Shown here piece after piece: positions 1-12,200 of a DNA stretch of 64,000 bases. The translations under genes and the position numbers were made by a program. Source of the stretch: Harmothoe impar (Eukaryota; Annelida; Polychaeta; Phyllodocida; Polynoidae); the NCBI GenBank assembly GCA_947462335.1, contig OX381706.1:20622784-20686783 (forward strand), read 5' to 3'. Within the stretch, counting starts at the first letter, position 1; each line of letters opens with the position of its first letter. The notes beneath the pieces were generated by a model that saw only the letters and a list, made by a program, of their open reading frames with translations, was not told where the DNA came from and made no database searches.

Positions 1-50
1 AAAGAACATGGGAAGATAGAAGATTCTTGAAAAGATGCATCTACACTCAC

Positions 51-3000
51 ATATTGTAACTCCATCTTTTCTATTGATTCTGGATCTATGTGGTCACCTG
101 CTTCCTTCGCTGCACTAATTTTTCTGAAGTTCAAACAACAGCCAAACATAAATTTATGCTTTATGACAGCAAGTAGCCTATGCATCTAGAAACTAGGTAT
201 CAGATACATTACTATTACACTGTGAAAGCAACACACTTACAAATTGCAATCTATTATTGTACTTTAACCACCGAACTGACAAATATTGACCGATGGAGAT
301 TTTAATCTGACATATCAACATTTCTAAGCCATAGGTTACCTTTCCTTGTCGTCCAATATTAGATTATTCAGGCACGACTGTAGCTCGATCTCCTGTTGTA
401 TGCGTTTTTCTTCTATTACATTCCACCGCCGCTTTTTGGCCTGCCGCAAGGCCCCCGCTATGTCATCTCCAAAATTAAGTTTTTGTTCTCGTGCCAAATC
501 ATGAGCTGTATAAAAATACAATCAAATTGAGTTATAATATAGGATTAACATGGTATGGAGGAATTATTTGGATGGAGAAAATTCACTGGATGCCTAGCCC
601 TATTCATAGCAATATCTAGTAGCAGTTCTGCCGAAATTACGTCTGCATGCTAGCGTATAATCTTAATGGTCGTCGTAGGTCTTTAGGACACCGGCCATGA
701 TGGCTTACCATGATCTCAGATTTATAACAGTAGGCTTAACGATGATTTTTCAAATACTACAATTAGAGTAAATTTACAATCATCTTTATAATGTTTTCAT
801 ATCCAAATAATTTGCAATGAAAAGTTTTCGACAACAATATATAAGTCCTGTCCTTAGTACACGATAGCAAATATAGTTGGCCTTTAGGACTCTCGAAATA
901 ACAAATTTGTCTAAAGTGACCATGCAATAATAAACTGACTGTTCAAGCATATAGATCTATTCATTTTATTAAGAGTTTGTTGTCTAATTTTCTACTTTCT
1001 TGTCATGGAATTTACTGGTTGATCTAAACTATTTCAATAATCAAAGAAATAGGTCTACCTCTCATGAGACTGGTTATAGCTTCGTCATACAGGTTTAGCT
1101 CTAACATGGCGGTTCCATAGAAGAAGTGGCCCTTGACTAGAGCAGAGTCCATCTCCAGGGCCCGCTTGCAGTCCTGACAAGCTAACTCCCATTGCTGAAG
1201 TTTCAGGTAACATAGAGCTCTATTTGTGAAGAAGGTTGGCACCGACGGATTCTTGGACTGAAATGAAGCATTTTAGTTTGTATTTTATTTTAAGTGAAAG
1301 AGAAAAAAGTTTACAGAGTGGCCATTATTTAAGAACTGGGGGTGGGGGGTTAGGGTATTTGATGGGGAAGGACCTACAAAATGTTGACCCCTTTAGAGGG
1401 GAGTGGGGTCAGAATTTTTTTTACTTGTTTTCCGCAAAATAGCCTGCGCGTTACGATAGAGTATAGTACGTGGGGGAGGGTTGGAAAAATGCTCTTCTCA
1501 AGGTGGGGTGCAGAAATAGTTTAGCTGCTGATCCATTGCTGCGCTAATGTAGGGCCCCGGACGGGGGAGCGTGTGCGGTGTCATTTCGAGATTTGTCCCG
1601 TGTAAAGGCGCTGATCCACTGCTGTGAGTTTGCTGCCAATGTTGTCAGAGAAGAGACACTTGCGAAGACACTCGCAAGAATCAAAATTTGTTGATTTCTG
1701 TGAGTTCAATTACATACCGCTCGTCCCTCGTAAAAATGTTCCGGGGACTCGCAGCAGGAGATCGACTGATGGAACATTACTCGTACGAGTATAACTTGCA
1801 AAAACGGAGCACATTCGCAGCAGTGGAACCACCCCCTTTTGCATACTCTTGCAAACCCCCCAACCCCCACCCAATAATGACGATGCACTCTGACAGTGAC
1901 ACTAACTTTACTAAGGCCTACATTGACATATATGCTGTGCATACACATATATAGTTAAGTTTGGGGTAGAATATTAAAGAATCCCGGCTGGTCTTGATCG
2001 ATTTGGCCATTACACATGCCAGATATTAAAGGCTTAGTCTAAGGGACCCATGCAATTCTGCGACAAAGGCGGTGATCCGCTGCTGCGAATTTGTGCACCG
2101 TTTTTGCTGCGAGTCACACTCCTGTGTGTAAGCATGGTGATAACATTCTAACAGCTGATCTGCTGCCTGCGACAACGTCCATGTGAGGGACTAGCCGTGT
2201 GCGACTGCACTTGCAGAAATCTAAAACTTTTGATTCTTGCAACTGTCCGTCCAAAGCCAAGTGTCTCTCGTACACCAACATTTGCAGCAAACTCACAGCA
2301 GTTGATCAGCGTCTTTACACAGGAGGCTACAAGTGATCCAGCAGATTGATTGATTGATTGATTTGTTTAACGTCCAGACGTACATCAAGTACCTTACGGG
2401 ACATATCTCAAGTTGGTAAGGAGTCAGCCACAAATAGTTGTAGTCTGCCTTGCAGTAATAGGACAGATATTTATATGTTGCTTGCCCAATACAGCAGTGA
2501 CCACATCTATGGATGATCGAATCCATAAAATGAATCACCACATCTATGAGGTGAGGGAGAAAACCAATACCTGGGTACGCCCCCTACTCTTTTCGGAGGA
2601 TAGCAAGTGTTCTTTTATATGCCTAATCCTACCTACCTGGGTAAGTACCATAGTAGGCAGGGCCAGACAAACCACGGCCTTTGATATCTCAGACATATTC
2701 CACTGAGGAGAGATCACAAGGAACACCACCAGCATGAAGGCCTGGGCCCGCGCATATGGGCAGCGGCTGCCAATACAGCTTGGTTAGTGACAATCACAGT
2801 AGTCCACCAAGTAAACTCTCAAGTTTCGTCACCTTTTACAAATCTGGTATGCCCATTGGTATTATGGAAGGCTCCCGATGAAGTTATTCTACTCCTTCAT
2901 GCCCCCATCATGAAGGTATCCACTATAATACTATAAACACAGGGGAATCTCCCAGCAGAGGCATGCAACGTACCGAGCTACATGTAGCTCGTACCGTACG

Positions 3001-3457
3001 TGGCCGCATGCCTCTGCTGGGACTAGTGGGAGAGTGGGCAAGATGACAGGTCTAGAATAAACTAGAATCTACCTGATAAGGATTATTAGATCTAGGCTGT
3101 AGCCAGATAAATCAATTCATCATGAACCAGTTCAACCACCAAACCAAAGACAATGTAGATGATCTATGATGTGCTTTGTGTTTTGCCATTACTGGTCAAA
3201 TAGGCAGTGCACTAGGCAAACACATAGTAAATCAACAGGTGGTATAGATCTATAGACTGTAGACATTCCAGAGTCCACACCTTGCCAGTCACTCACTGAC
3301 TGAGTGACAGTGGCAGGACAGTGTTCCAAGTTGCGGAGATGAGACTTACGATTGCCTTGGTGTAACAATCTATGGCGTCATTGTATTTCCGTGAAGCGTA
3401 AAACTTGTTCCCTTGGTCTTTAAGCTCGATAGCACTTTGGTTGACTTTAGTACCCAT
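51..3457 (-). CDS. STUB1: STUB1/CHIP orthologue, 5' four coding exons (partial)
   Basis: E3 ubiquitin ligase that docks on the C-termini of Hsp70/Hsp90 through its TPR domain and ubiquitinates chaperone clients in the cytosol. Exons (minus strand): 3457-3350 (starts ATG, 36 codons), 1257-1059, 505-340, 123-51; all have AG/GT borders and the phases join (0, 1, 2, 0), giving 182 codons. Visible: three TPR units (about residues 9-110) with the family's carboxylate-clamp residues in place (K13, N17, N48 in [12 protein letters not shown]78 in LVKGHFF), then the coiled-coil segment including [11 protein letters not shown] and [12 protein letters not shown]. Both match animal CHIP closely. Exon 4 ([12 protein letters not shown]...) is the more variable helical hairpin. 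The C-terminal U-box is not in the window and should lie to the left. Intron 1 (1258-3349) is 2.1 kb and holds two inverted-repeat structures. Family identity is secure; exon 4 is the least certain. Confidence 0.93.
1599..2323. repeat. Inverted-repeat element in STUB1 intron 1
   Basis: Arms at 1599-1644 and 2276-2323 are imperfect inverted copies (GTGTAAAGGCGCTGATCCAC on the left, its complement on the right). The interior repeats variants of the same motif (GATCCGCTGCTGCGAATTT near 2074 and GATCTGCTGCC near 2157). This looks like a non-autonomous DNA element of about 0.7 kb. No transposase is visible. Confidence 0.6.
2340..2800. repeat. Dispersed repeat, copy 1 (second copy at 4690-5000)
   Basis: A GATT microsatellite (2346-2362) leads into TTTGTTTAACGTCC. 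The segment from about 2470 (CCCAATACAGCAGTGACCAC) through CCCCTACTCTTTTCGGAGG shares order and wording with 4760-4990 (CCAATACAGCAGTGACTGC, CCCCTACTCTTCATGAAGG). Both continue to a shared TTGATATCTCAGA block. It is therefore an old dispersed element rather than gene sequence. Family not recognised. Confidence 0.5.
2951..3021. repeat. 71-bp near-perfect palindrome in STUB1 intron 1
   Basis: CCCAGCAGAGGCATGC at 2951-2966 is mirrored exactly by GCATGCCTCTGCTGGG at 3006-3021. The centre (GAGCTACATGTAGCTC) is itself palindromic. It could extrude as a cruciform or fold as a hairpin in the pre-mRNA. It may be a tiny MITE. Confidence 0.75.
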
Positions 3458-6105
3458 GGTAAAGCCCTAATTAGTCACTGTAAGATGAGTATAATGCGAT
3501 CAACAATCTATCTTTAACTTTCATTTACGGCTTCGTCCACCATGTTTCCTTCCCGGGATGCATCTGTATGACGTCAGTTTCCGGCGAAAACAAAACACGC
3601 GCCGTGAAAAGTACGGGAAAAGTGATGTCAGAAAATGGTGTCGTCTTGACCTAGGACCTCTTGTTGATCGTAGCCAACTATCCCGGTACGTAAAGGATAT
3701 GTTAGGTCATCATTTAGGTCATAATACAGCTCATGTAATCATTCTGTGTTTATTATATCACTAACGTTACCCACAGGAGAGCGACGCGGAGAAAGCATCG
3801 AAAACCAGTGTAGTAGTTTCGCCACTTGGCGCAAGGTAGCGCCCCAAGCTCGCGCCGCGCCATCTTTGGACACATCTTTGAAGTAATCCGCCAAACAAGA
3901 GTTGCTGTGTTTACTGTTCTGTCAAGGCGGAGTCTCAGGTAGTTTGGTAATTTGGCACACTAAGCCGTTTGTAGGGGCCTCATGCGAAGCTGGATTAACG
4001 CTTCTTTGGATTAAGATGTGGAGAAACCCTAATCCGTGTTCCGGCCCCAAGAGTGTGCGCCCACCACAGCGGATGTAGAGTGCACAGATGAGGTGGGCGT
4101 GACCATTTTCATGTCATGATCGGTCATGACACATTGGCTCCATGAATCTAGTGACCAGTTACACATGCACTCTACACGCATCACCAGCCCAGTAAACTGA
4201 ACCAGGAGCTAGGTAGCTTGGATAACATCAACAACCCTTAAGTCGGTCGACATAGATATCGACTATATCACCCATATCATCTGAGTTTTTAGTTGGACGG
4301 TAAGTTAAAGATAAGACGTCTTTTTATTTTTACCCCATAAATAATCATACCATAGGCATAGCCGGCATAGGCATAGCATGTAGTGCTGTAGATAAACTGG
4401 TATAGTAATATCAGTATGGCCTATTGGTCGAAGACTGAGACAGTCACGTCATGTTTGTGATGACAGATCAGGAGGAGGGACGAGGCATACACTAACACAA
4501 CTTACATTATTATATCCAAAAGCAAAACCGAAACCACCAGCTATAATTCTTGGGACCATTTGGCAAATTTCTAAATTGATTGATGGTACGAGTATGCATT
4601 AATTTAATGCCCGTCAGGGCCTTTCTAGACTTTCCAGATTTACACAAGGTAAAGCTTTGTAGAAGCTTTGGTGACTATGAAATAAGGACAGGGATTTATA
4701 ATGATGCTTGTCCACTGCAGTCATAATTGTATCTGGATAGGCAATGGCAAATTATACTTGTCCAATACAGCAGTGACTGCATCCATGTGATGAAAAGGCT
4801 GAAGGGCCGGGGTAAAGGAGCAGCTCCCCTACTCTTCATGAAGGATAGCAAATGCTATTTTCTTTGCCTGGTCCCTTTGGAAGGACCAGATAACCCAAAT
4901 AATTTGGGTTATGGCTTTATGCCATTGATATCTCAGATGCAGGTCACTTAGGAGGATCGTGGCAAACCACAAACTTCAATGTGTGGCCTCGGCCCAAGAT
5001 TATGGGCATCAGCAACCAACACACCTGCAGCCAAAGACACCCTCCCTGATTATCTTTTCGCTTATGACAATTGGGAAGATAAGGTTCAAATTGAAATGAT
5101 AAGCTCCTCAAATTGTATTTATTAAGGAAGAGGATTTTATGTTGGTTCTCTACTATGAGGTAGGCCTCCATATGCATTGCAGCATTGATGATAAATAAGT
5201 TCTACCAGTAGTCTTGGCATATGCCAGGAATATTGATTCTACACAGTACCTAGGCCTACCTATAGATCTGGGTTAATTTGAATTCAATATCTATTATGGC
5301 AAAGCCACGACGTGGATAGCATTTTGTATATTGTACTTGACAGATCTAGCAGATCTAACAGTCCAGGGAATGACTAATTTACTGGTAGTAATTAGATAAC
5401 ACGATAGTACTACCGGTAGCATATGTATACACTATAAATGTCTTGAATCCCTACGGAGAACATCTGGTATGTGTCCGTAATGATTCATTCAAGAGCTTGC
5501 TAATTGGGTCATGATTATCGCTGTGTTATCGAATTAACGATTACACAATATGACACAGGGTTGTATAGTATCTAGATAAACTAATCAGTCTAGACCAGTT
5601 TATTGTCCAGTGAAAAAATAATGTGTATTTGGTGTGTGTCATGATATCTAACACAGTAGGTTGTGGCCTAAGTTGAGAACAAAACACATTAAAACCCTAG
5701 ACTAAACTTCATACTTATTATTACATTACTTGAAGTTATTCACTGGGAAATATTTGAACCTGCCCCTACTCTCAAATGACAAGTACCCTGTCACTACAGC
5801 GTCAGTTCAAGTAGTATGAGTGTTCTACATTTTTATTTCATGGTGAATACGGCAGCCCCATTGATTTTTTACCAAGGAAAGCCGTAGCTCCCCCCCCCTC
5901 TTTCCGGGGCCCAGTTAGATAGCCCTACTCAGTATCTCAGCCCACATCAATTTATCATATACATAGTCTAAAAGATATATTCTAATTTTTCTACTTAAAA
6001 GTATATTTTCAATCTGTGTAGCCTAGTTAATAAAATTCATGAAATAAATAGAAAGGAACACGCAAATAGTTCACCATTTACCTGGTAGGTTAACTTGGTA
6101 ACTAA

Positions 6106-6903
6106 GGGAACATTCACAAATGACGTCACCTTTTTTTGGGCCTTTTTCAGGACCCCCCCACCCCCTTGTCGCCTTTTGTCACCTACCAGCAATAACCCCC
6201 CTAAGAAAGACGTCACTATATTTGAAGACCCCCCCCCCCCTTCCCCCCGCTAGCGAACCCTCTAAATGCACAGTCTTACACAGATCATAATTGATACTAT
6301 AAGTCATTCATGCCTGACAGATATAAGGCTGGAAATTATAAGCACCAGGTTTTGAATGGATAGGGCAAATTCAGTACTGTACTATGATAGCAAAAAGTTG
6401 TGTATAAGCCGCCCCCTGACTTGGCCAAGGTTGATCCCATGTGTCACACTGACTATTAATTGTGGCCTCTAAGTGGAAATTTAAGGTAATCCTTCATAAA
6501 TGTAGATGTACTAAAAACTGGATAGCCTCTAAATTCCCCTGTGATATATATGTCCTATTGTAGCATAGACATACATTGAGGAGTGGTACTAGTCTCAATC
6601 ACTTTCTGAACCGTGTGACAATGGCCAATTAGTTGCTATTCCGGTTAGATAGCAGAGCTACTGTCACATTGACATCAGTTATAATAGGCACAATATCAGT
6701 GGAATTCCCTTAGCCTAATTAGTCATTTTCATCTCATTTTTATATATATGCTCTATACTGTTGTTTTTATTCATAAATATGTCTGGACTTAAAAAGGTGA
6801 TGTCACACAGACCTTGACACCCCCCCACCCCATGTCACTTTTTGTCACTAAATCCAAAGACCCACCCACCCCCTAGCAGGTGACGTCATTTGTGAACGTT
6901 CCC
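6106..6903. mobile_element. PIF/Harbinger-like non-autonomous element (798 bp)
   Basis: Begins GGGAACATTCACAAATGACG and ends with the inverted copy CGTCATTTGTGAACGTTCCC. It is flanked on both sides by TAA (6103-6105 and 6904-6906), the TWA target duplication typical of PIF/Harbinger. The interior has C-runs and no transposase frame, so it is a MITE or deletion derivative. Confidence 0.75.
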
Positions 6904-7302
6904 TAAGATACCCATCAGTCGTGAACAAATCTCGACAACCTTTGTCTATTTATCCATTATTGAGTTAATGTCACCAGTTTCCCCTCCCTTGACAAACGGG
7001 GCAGAACTACCCTGGGCGGTCCCCTCACTAGCTGTGTCTATAATATACAAAAACATATTTCTTTTCACGTTTCCAAAGGTTTTGATTATGCTTCCTGTTG
7101 CGTGATGTCGATGTGTAGATTACCTGACGGATCACTTTTTATTACACCACTTTACTAGTATAGTGTTTAACTTTTATTGCGCTGAGTCATATGTTTTACT
7201 CGTGGGAGTGGGTTTAACTTTAAGTTTGGTGGATATAGAAGAGGTTAGTTGACGCCTTCTCATTGAGTCTATATACATGTACCGGGTTTCCCCAGCTTGT
7301 TA

Positions 7303-7476
7303 GCCCTTTAAGGGCTGCATAGTGTTTTAATGTGCTATGTACATGTACTACGGGATATATGCACTCCCTCATGTACTCTTTCATGATGTCCTGGCGAGTT
7401 ATTCGCCAGGGCAGCATTCATGCATCATGACTACAAAGAGAATAGAGCATTAAAGCTCTATGCTGCCCATAAAGGG
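7303..7476. mobile_element. Hairpin MITE of the CATTCATGCATCATG family, complete copy
   Basis: 174 bp bounded by GCCCTTTAAGGGCTGCATAG on the left and its inverted relative on the right (CTATGCTGCCCATAAAGGG), with TTA on both sides (7300-7302, 7477-7479). The interior carries a second stem (CTGGCGAGTTATTCGCCAG) and the family core GCATTCATGCATCATG. The TTA duplication again fits a Harbinger-type target. Related copies recur throughout the window. Confidence 0.75.
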
Positions 7477-7699
7477 TTAATTGGTACTTAGTTCAGTGTA
7501 TGACCAGGTAGGCCTACACTACAGCTTACCGCTATGCCCAGGGTAGGACTAAAGTCATGTATATATCCGGTGTGTGTTATGTCATAGTTTGTCTGCTCTA
7601 CTGAAGGGTGTCATTCCGTCCTTAATGTAAACGGTGAGGTCTGGAGGCAGGATGTAGGTGTTTGTTGTGACCTAACACAGGGACATTTACATACTGTAA

Positions 7700-7935
7700 C
7701 CCTTTAAGGACGGCATGTCACTAAAAGATGACATTTGTTGTCATGATGCACCAATGCAGCCTAATGCAGCCCCGTTGAGTAACTCGCCGGGGTTGCATTG
7801 GTGCATCATACCGATCCTTCGGGAGTGTCTCAACCCTGTAGTGTTGGCATGATGATGCTTGATCGAGTTACTCGCCAGGACTGCATTCATGCATCATGAC
7901 GACCAAGGTCATGATGCATTATGCCGGGAGTAAGG
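7700..7935. mobile_element. Compound copy of the CATTCATGCATCATG hairpin family
   Basis: Starts CCCTTTAAGGACGGCATG and contains two successive core modules. One is the variant GCATTGGTGCATCAT with its partner ATGATGCACCAATGC; the other is the standard GCATTCATGCATCATGACG. They are separated by CTTCGGGAGTGTCTCAACCC. The same compound arrangement is found at 21052-21285, so this is a distinct subfamily and not a chance join. Confidence 0.65.
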
Positions 7936-8406
7936 CCTACTGTAACTGGTCCTAGGTAGATTCGGAGAGGTATCGGTCGATTTTGGTTATGCATATCTCC
8001 AATTCCATCAAGCGTAGGCCTATACACACAATAGTAATTGAAGGATTTTACTTTGAAATAATGTTTGAGCATAACAGGCAAGGTTCCTGTGGCATCTATT
8101 CACCTGGCTCCAGATCGTAAGGATCATAAATTATGTACTATATTGTACATTTTATTCTATTTGTCTTTTTTGTTTTGTAGCTCAAGATACCTGCCCAACG
8201 CTAGTCATATTGAAACACGTACATATATTAATAGAGAGGATATCCTCTCCCCGGTTAACTATGACTGCATTTGCTTGAGAATGAGTTTTTAGTCATTTCT
8301 TTAGATTTTTACATAGTTCTTACTGACTACAATTATGAATGATTACTTCTCATTCAATAAAAAAGTCAATGAGGTCGTGCACGCTTCATGACTCATACCC
8401 ACACCG

Positions 8407-8592
8407 TAAAACCTCGCGTATAAGCCGCACCACATGTATAAGCCGCACCAGGACTGTAATATATTCTAAAAAAACTGTAAAAACTTCAAGATGGTCTATA
8501 AGCCGCACCTTCACCATGGGAGAATCCCACAAGATGCACTTGGATCTTATTCTTATACATGTATAAGCCGCGGCTTATACACGAGGTTTTAA
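8407..8592. mobile_element. MITE with TATAAGCCGC terminal repeats
   Basis: Left end TAAAACCTCGCGTATAAGCC and right end GGCTTATACACGAGGTTTTA are inverted copies. The interior repeats TATAAGCCGCACC three times. A degenerate relative lies at about 28165-28335 (GTGCGGCTTATACACGAG). Confidence 0.65.
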
Positions 8593-8975
8593 GATGGTCT
8601 TATTCAACCTATAACAACAAAGCATATGGAAGATGGTTAAACACTGAACCTTATATCCCTGTAGGCGGGGCGTACGACGGTGGTACGCCAAGCTGGTGTG
8701 AGCGGGGCGTACCACAGTCATCTGTTCCGTCACCTAGGCATAAATTGAACTCTAAAATCTGTATTTGTGTGCGAAATTTCAGGAATCAAAAAACAAAAAG
8801 GATCGTAAATGTTTGCTGTTGTTGTTGTAATGTAGGTAGAATAAATCGAAAGCATCACTTGTTTTAATAAGATTATAATGTGATTAATGTGATTATGAAG
8901 CCACTTGTGGATCCGTGGTGTACAATGTCTCATATGCAAATCGCGTGGCGTTTTACGTTAATACTTCATATTGAG

Positions 8976-9149
8976 ATGTGTGGTATCTTGTATGCTGCAG
9001 GTGGTAGGACGGAGGGTGTGTTATGTGTTCTACATGTGTGGTATCTTGTATGCTGCAGGTGGTAGGACGGAGGGTGTGTTATGTGCTATACATGTGTGGT
9101 ATCTTGTATGCTGCAGGTGGTAGGACGGAGGGTGTGTTATGTGCTATAC
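8976..9149. repeat. 58-bp tandem repeat, three copies, upstream of DAPP1
   Basis: Three near-identical 58-bp units start at 8976, 9034 and 9092. Each contains CTTGTATGCTGCAGGTGG, which resembles a splice acceptor. The array ends 55 bp before the DAPP1 start codon, so it lies in the 5' UTR or the last upstream intron. No coding role is evident. Confidence 0.85.
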
Positions 9150-9203
9150 ACCAATGTCAGGACCTGACCACCATTTGTGACACCAAGACACCACGACAAC
9201 AAC

Positions 9204-12200
9204 ATGGTAGACGTCACAGAAGATGTCTATGAGCTATTGTAAGTACCACTATTTATATTACCAATGAAATCCTTCAAGTAACAAATGTCATAATTGAGAT
9301 CCAGAGTGATTGATTCATATAACCATGTTGTTTTACAGATTTGATAAGTAGTCTTACTGTAATATCGTTACCTGGAGTAGACTCGCCAGGGCTGCATTCA
9401 TGCATCATGCCGACAAAGGCTATGATGACACATTTAATTTTAAGCCTATTCGGCCCTTAAGGGGTTATTAAAGTGGCTATATCCTACCTTTTCAAAATTC
9501 TAAATCTTAATTAAATATACTTTAACAGTATATATAGCTCAGAAAAGGGGCCCATGGGGCTCGGTTATGGTCTTTTACAGTGCAATTTCAATGGGGAGAA
9601 TAACATCGTGTATAATTTTATTCCTCACATAGTACATAATTGGGTAAAATGAGCAATTTGAGCAAATAATAGGGAATAATAATGAATGGAACAGTTAGCA
9701 GGGGAAGTCTGGTCTTGGTCAACATCCTGGATCAATTTTAAGAAAATTTGATTTTAAGTCCCAATCAGCCCCAATTACTGACTACCGTTCCTCCAGGTGG
9801 TACCACCCTAACTCCACCCGGCACGTGGCGGAGAGCATGCTCATGCAGAACGCCACAGACGGCGCCTACCTGCTCCGACCCAGCTCACGGCCCGGGGAGC
9901 TCGCCCTCTCCGTCAGGTAATGTCGAATAAAAAGTTGTGTTCAGTTCAGGTAACATGGCCAAAATAAAATTGGTCGATTTTTTTAAAAATGATTTTTTGT
10001 AAGGATTATGGGAGACAATTTCTCCCACTTTTCTAGTCTCTATACTAGTAGTTAAGCACAGGAAGACTCGTTTCCTCATAGACATAGGGGCGTGTATCCT
10101 GTTATCCACGTTGACGTGGAGCTGGCTATGAATCAAATCTTTAAATGAATATTTTAATGGAAATAATCAATAAGTATATGAAATACATAAGGGATTCTCG
10201 TGGACCTCTATCTATGATGCCTATGTATATACAGTATATTTAGAATGATCCAGAACATTATACATTATTGCGGCGAGGGGGGGGGGGGTGCGTTGTCATA
10301 TACCTATCAATACCTATACTTGTAGAATATGATACTACTGATTAGATAAGTGCACAAATTATGTATTATTAACTTGGTGCTTTATGTGTGTAGGTGCCAG
10401 GGCTCGGTGAAACACTTCAACATTAGCTACACGGACGGACATTACCACTTCGGCATGGTCAACTTCAGGTCCATTAAAGCCTTCATCGAACACTTCCAGA
10501 ACCAGCCCTTGTTGGCCGGAGACTCAGGTAATTTTTCTCTCTTTTGAGATAGAAAATGTCATGATGCTGCCATGCATGCTCTTGTCATACATCCCTTGTC
10601 TTTGGCGTATTGGCAGAAATACCTACAGTATATATTTGACACAGGTAGCTTTGCTACCAGTGTCTTATACGACGCCTTGGTGAGACACCCTGCTGAGAAA
10701 AGAAAAAAAAATTTCATTGATTATTTTTGGGGTGAAAAATTTGGCTGAGGTAAAATTTTTGCCCTATAGCCTAAAGTTCAACATTTTTCCTTTTCTATGA
10801 TATAAAAATCATCCATTTCTATCGACTGGTTGTCCCCTAAAAAATTGAACAAAAAATACCTATTAAAAAATGAGCCTACTTTTCAGCACTGTAGACAAAC
10901 ATGAATGTACTAGAATAGACTTTATGTCCTTTTTTGCAGTAGTAGTTAATTCAATATAAACATAGATTTCTCGTGGGGTAAGACACTTTTTTTAAGACCA
11001 AAAGTTCGATAAAACAGGGCACTGTCTATTCCCGTGGACAAAAAGAGGACGCGCAGTACATAAATTACTGCATTCTTTGTCAAACAAAGAGTGGCACCAC
11101 TGGTACTTCTCGTACTGCGCGAGATCTCAACGTGTGCAGACGAAATCGTACCACCCATATCTTCGCCGTTTATCTTCCGATCGACTCGCTTTTTGATAGC
11201 GACAGAAGGCGGTACATGCCCGCAGCCTGCAACTGTCGCCCACACCCACCTGCACACCCACCTGCACACCCACAGCCACCTGCTCTCCCACACCCACCTG
11301 CTCACCCACACCCACCTGCTGGCCTAAAATGGAATAACATACATGTATGACACATGACTTGAGGGTACCTTTTAACAAGGAATTCATTTCTGATGCCAGA
11401 ATTGACCAATGAATGATTATAAGAGAGTACTGTATCTAAGTACATGATAAGCACTCACCAGCAGGACCCAGATTCAGGATAGGGTTGGGGTGGGGACATG
11501 AGTTGTACAAATTCACTATCACACATATTACACTCACACATATTGCACTCACACATATTACACTCACATATATTACACTACACACATTGCACTCACACAT
11601 ATTACACTCACATATTACACTACACACATATTACACTCACACATATTACACTACACACATATTACACTACACACATGGCACTTACACATATTACACTCAC
11701 ACATATTACACTCACACATATTACACTACACACATATTACACTCACACATATTACACTCACACATATTACACTCACACATAAGTATGTTTATCCAATGAA
11801 AAACAAATACCTGTGTCTTTTGTGATTAGGATCACACGTTAGATTTTCTATCCTATATCACATTCAGATGTGAAATAAATTGTAACTAGACCAGTAAAGC
11901 ATTTACTCCTCATTAAAGTGTCTCTGAGTAGAATAGCCATATACATTTTTTAAAATATTATTATCAGCCAATGTAACAATAACACATACAATATACCTTC
12001 CGTTTATGGGCCGCTTTAAATGTGCTCTACCATTTGCCGCCATGATGTATGAATGCAGACTTGTCATGTAGAGATGCATCAACGCACTATGTGGCCCTTA
12101 ACGCGATGTAGGTCCTACTTAAAGTCAGACAAGAAATCCTCTCGGTTTAGTCACGTGAGTGCCTAAAGTACCTAAGATTAAGCACTTACGTTTTCCCGTT

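Larger units (their letters stand above)
3458..9203. other. Divergent intergenic region between STUB1 and DAPP1
   Basis: 5.7 kb between the two start codons. The part next to STUB1 (about 3540-3920) is visibly richer in CG dinucleotides than its surroundings and is the likely STUB1 promoter, possibly shared with a non-coding DAPP1 first exon. No further coding exon was recognised. The rest is repeats: a dispersed repeat near 4700-5000, a Harbinger-like element (6106-6903), hairpin elements (7303-7476, 7700-7935, 8407-8592) and a 58-bp tandem repeat (8976-9149). Short ORFs such as 3558-3764 lack any family resemblance. Confidence 0.5.

Noticed and set aside
3558..3764. ORF of 68 aa as a separate small gene
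   Set aside because: Lies in the CpG-rich STUB1 upstream zone, with no conserved features or splice support; open by chance.
11436..11799. Frames rich in HSHILHSHILH
   Set aside because: Simple ACACATATTACACTC array in a DAPP1 intron.
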